A stretch of DNA of 15,397 bases from Desulfobulbus sp. (GTDB taxonomy: Bacteria > Desulfobacterota > Desulfobulbia > Desulfobulbales > Desulfobulbaceae), in the NCBI GenBank assembly GCA_030600525.1, contig JAUVLX010000047.1, forward strand, positions 1 to 15,397, read 5' to 3'. The translations under genes and the position numbers were made by a program. Positions 13,843-15,397 of the stretch are shown here, piece after piece. How positions within the stretch are numbered: position 1 is the first letter of the stretch; the number at the start of each line of letters is the position of its first letter. A model generated the notes under the pieces. It was given only the letters and a program-made list of their open reading frames with translations, did no database searches and was not told where the DNA came from.

Positions 13843-15165
13843 TCAATTGATACTTTGAATGCCATTTTGCTGGAATTTTTTATGCAGAGCTGCCAACTCT
13901 TTGCCTCTGCCTTGAGTAATCAGTAACCCGTCCAGTTCCTGCCACACGGGATCACTCTTTGGTACTTCTTTTGCGATGAGGAGCAATATGTCTGTCAATT
14001 CGCTAAGCTCTCCCTTTTCGCGGAGGAAATCTGCCATTATTTTATAAACTTCCACTCTGTAATAGGTAACCTCTAGCAGGTCTTCCCATAGAAGTTTTGA
14101 CCCGCTGTTTTCAACCAGTACCAATAAGTCTGAGGCTAAAGCAACCAAAGAGGTACGTCGTAGTCGGAGAAGCGACTGGTTATTTGGATAAGTAGGCATC
14201 AGCGAGTCACATATTTCCAGGGCTCTGTCTGCTCGACCTTTATCAAGAAAAATTTCAGCCTGTCGTTTGGCGAGCGAAATGTCTTGGCCGTTGATGCTTA
14301 TTAACCTTTCAAGGTGGATCAACTCCATGGAAATGTTACCTTGAAGGCGGTAGTAACTAACCAACGCAAAATTGGCGGCTTCATCATTGGGAGCTAGGGC
14401 TATCAATTCCTGCCAAAACAGTGCTGCTTTCTCCTGGCTCCCTCTTTGCTTTGCTTCTTGTGCGCATGCTTTTATCACCTCAGGATCAGTAGGGTAAATG
14501 CCATATACCTCTGGTAATAATTCGCCTGCCCTGTCAAAGTGTTTTAAATGCACATATAACAGAGCTGCGCGGCGGGAATAAATTGTGTTTTCAGGCAGTA
14601 GGGTCATTAACCGTTCAACAAACTGCAGTGCTAATTGATGTTTTCCTTGCCCAATAAGTGCGCGACTTAAGCCGTCCATTACTGTAATGTTCTCTTGTCC
14701 CGCTGTAAATTGGGTAAGGAGTTGTCGGTACAGTTGTTCAGCTTTTTGTTGGTTGTCGATATGGAGTGCTATCTTTGCCTGAGCAAAAAGATATTGCGTT
14801 TTTTTCTGCCCTTTAGCCAAAAGAATATTTAATTGTTTTTCCGCTTGGTACCACTTTTCCATGTGAAGCAATACAGAGATATACTCCCATCTGGCCTCGT
14901 CGAGGTTTGGTTTGTTGTCCAACAAAACGGTGAAATTGGTGAGTGCCTTTTTGTAGTTCCCGCTACGGGACATCTCACGTGCTTTGTCCCAGGTGAGTTT
15001 CCAAACCGGAACGTCTTGAGAGGCATAGGCGATATCCCGTGCAGGTACCAAGTGTTCAGTATCATTTCCGTTGGTTACTGCATTTGCTGACAGGCTGTTT
15101 CCTGCCAGCAGAGCCACTGTAACTGGAACTAAAACCAAATTTTTCCCTAATGACTTTCTTCTCAT
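13843..15165 (-). CDS. Secreted TPR-repeat protein
   Basis: 440 residues, ATG 15165 with GGGGA 9 bases upstream. N-terminal Sec signal peptide: MRRK, hydrophobic core LVLVPVTVALLAG (about 11-23), probable cleavage after SANA. No lipobox Cys. From about residue 55 to 330 the protein is a chain of degenerate tetratricopeptide helices, for example SGNYKKALTNFTVLLDNKPN, KAEQLYRQLLTQF, GQGKHQLALQFVERLMTLLPEN and KGRADRALEICDSLMPTYPN. The C-terminal 100 residues are helical (LSELTDILLLIAKEVPKSDP) without a recognised domain. It is probably a periplasmic scaffold. It starts 23 bases after the stop of a DegT-type aminotransferase gene, so it is likely part of a surface-polysaccharide or sugar-modification operon extending beyond the window. 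Partner unknown. Confidence 0.85.
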   Translation of the reverse strand: MRRKSLGKNLVLVPVTVALLAGNSLSANAVTNGNDTEHLVPARDIAYASQDVPVWKLTWDKAREMSRSGNYKKALTNFTVLLDNKPNLDEARWEYISVLLHMEKWYQAEKQLNILLAKGQKKTQYLFAQAKIALHIDNQQKAEQLYRQLLTQFTAGQENITVMDGLSRALIGQGKHQLALQFVERLMTLLPENTIYSRRAALLYVHLKHFDRAGELLPEVYGIYPTDPEVIKACAQEAKQRGSQEKAALFWQELIALAPNDEAANFALVSYYRLQGNISMELIHLERLISINGQDISLAKRQAEIFLDKGRADRALEICDSLMPTYPNNQSLLRLRRTSLVALASDLLVLVENSGSKLLWEDLLEVTYYRVEVYKIMADFLREKGELSELTDILLLIAKEVPKSDPVWQELDGLLITQGRGKELAALHKKFQQNGIQSIN

Positions 15166-15188
15166 TGAAATTTCCCCGGTAGGGGGAT

Positions 15189-15397
15189 TTAGTGATAAAA
15201 TTTCTTTATCGTGCGAACAACATATTCTAATTGTTCTTCTGAAAGTTCTGGGTATATCGGTAAAGCAAGAGATGTAGCGGCCGCGTCTTCTGCTACTGGA
15301 AAATGTTGTTTAGCAATGCTCGGAGTCCCGGCAACACATTCCTGTTGGTGCAGGCATAGCGGATAGTATATCTCACTGCCTATGGAATTATTAGCAA
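15189..15397 (-). CDS. DegT/DnrJ/EryC1/StrS-family aminotransferase, C-terminal fragment
   Basis: Only the last 69 codons are inside the window; the stop TAA is at 15189-15191 and the gene continues past the right edge. The visible end (SIGSEIYYPLCLHQQECV..., then FPVAEDAAATSLALPIYPEL, then SEEQLEYVVRTIKKFY) is the characteristic tail of PLP-dependent sugar aminotransferases (normally Y-P-x-P-L-H ... F-P-x-[AS]-E-x-x-[AS]-x-x-x-L-[AS]-L-P-x-[YF]). These enzymes make amino sugars for O-antigen, capsule or glycosylation. The PLP lysine lies outside the window and the exact substrate is not predictable. The TPR gene follows 23 bases later. Confidence 0.88.
   Translation of the reverse strand, partial: ANNSIGSEIYYPLCLHQQECVAGTPSIAKQHFPVAEDAAATSLALPIYPELSEEQLEYVVRTIKKFYH

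Overview
The window looks like chromosomal DNA of a Gram-negative sulfate-reducer-type bacterium (Desulfobacterota, most likely Desulfobulbales). This is inferred from gene content and sequence character, not from a database search. The pointers are a CobA-HemD fusion next to hemC (the siroheme / precorrin-2 branch), a phosphoglycerate-mutase-like 'proposed homoserine kinase' directly behind homoserine dehydrogenase, an adenylate kinase with a Cys-containing LID and a GPNGSGKGT P-loop, and gmhA for heptose synthesis, which implies LPS.

Left end (1-2980) is an accessory patch. It holds the 3' end of a thermonuclease-like gene, a decayed tyrosine-recombinase gene (at least three frame breaks and one lost catalytic arginine), and two nearly identical 130-bp units that each carry a promoter and an initiator tRNA-fMet gene on the minus strand. 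Each tRNA has its own, non-identical terminator. Between the two units lie an orphan lipoprotein gene and about 0.8 kb of AT-rich DNA with no recognisable gene.

Middle (2995-11612) is core metabolism. The minus-strand operon hom - apgM-like kinase - ybgC-type thioesterase has tight or overlapping junctions and its own promoter. The plus strand carries adk with a strong terminator, then gmhA, a deoxyhypusine-synthase-like gene of unknown function, hemC, and the cobA-hemD fusion. HemC makes hydroxymethylbilane, the HemD half closes it to uroporphyrinogen III, and the CobA half methylates it to precorrin-2 for siroheme and related tetrapyrroles.

Right part (11613-15397) is on the minus strand. 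A DegT-type aminotransferase (partial at the window edge) is followed 23 bases later by a secreted TPR protein, then greA, and then a divergent ADP-ribosylglycohydrolase-like gene with its own promoter.

The most striking signal is in the gaps. Four different 136-179-bp, gene-free, almost fully palindromic elements with terminal inverted repeats (MITE-like) sit in four gaps of the core block: hom/adk, hemC/cobA, cobA-hemD/ARH and ARH/greA. One supplies the stop codon of cobA-hemD and most of a 48-codon ORF on the other strand. Another is bracketed by 10-bp direct repeats and may provide the -35 box for cobA-hemD. No CRISPR array, rRNA or intact insertion sequence was found.
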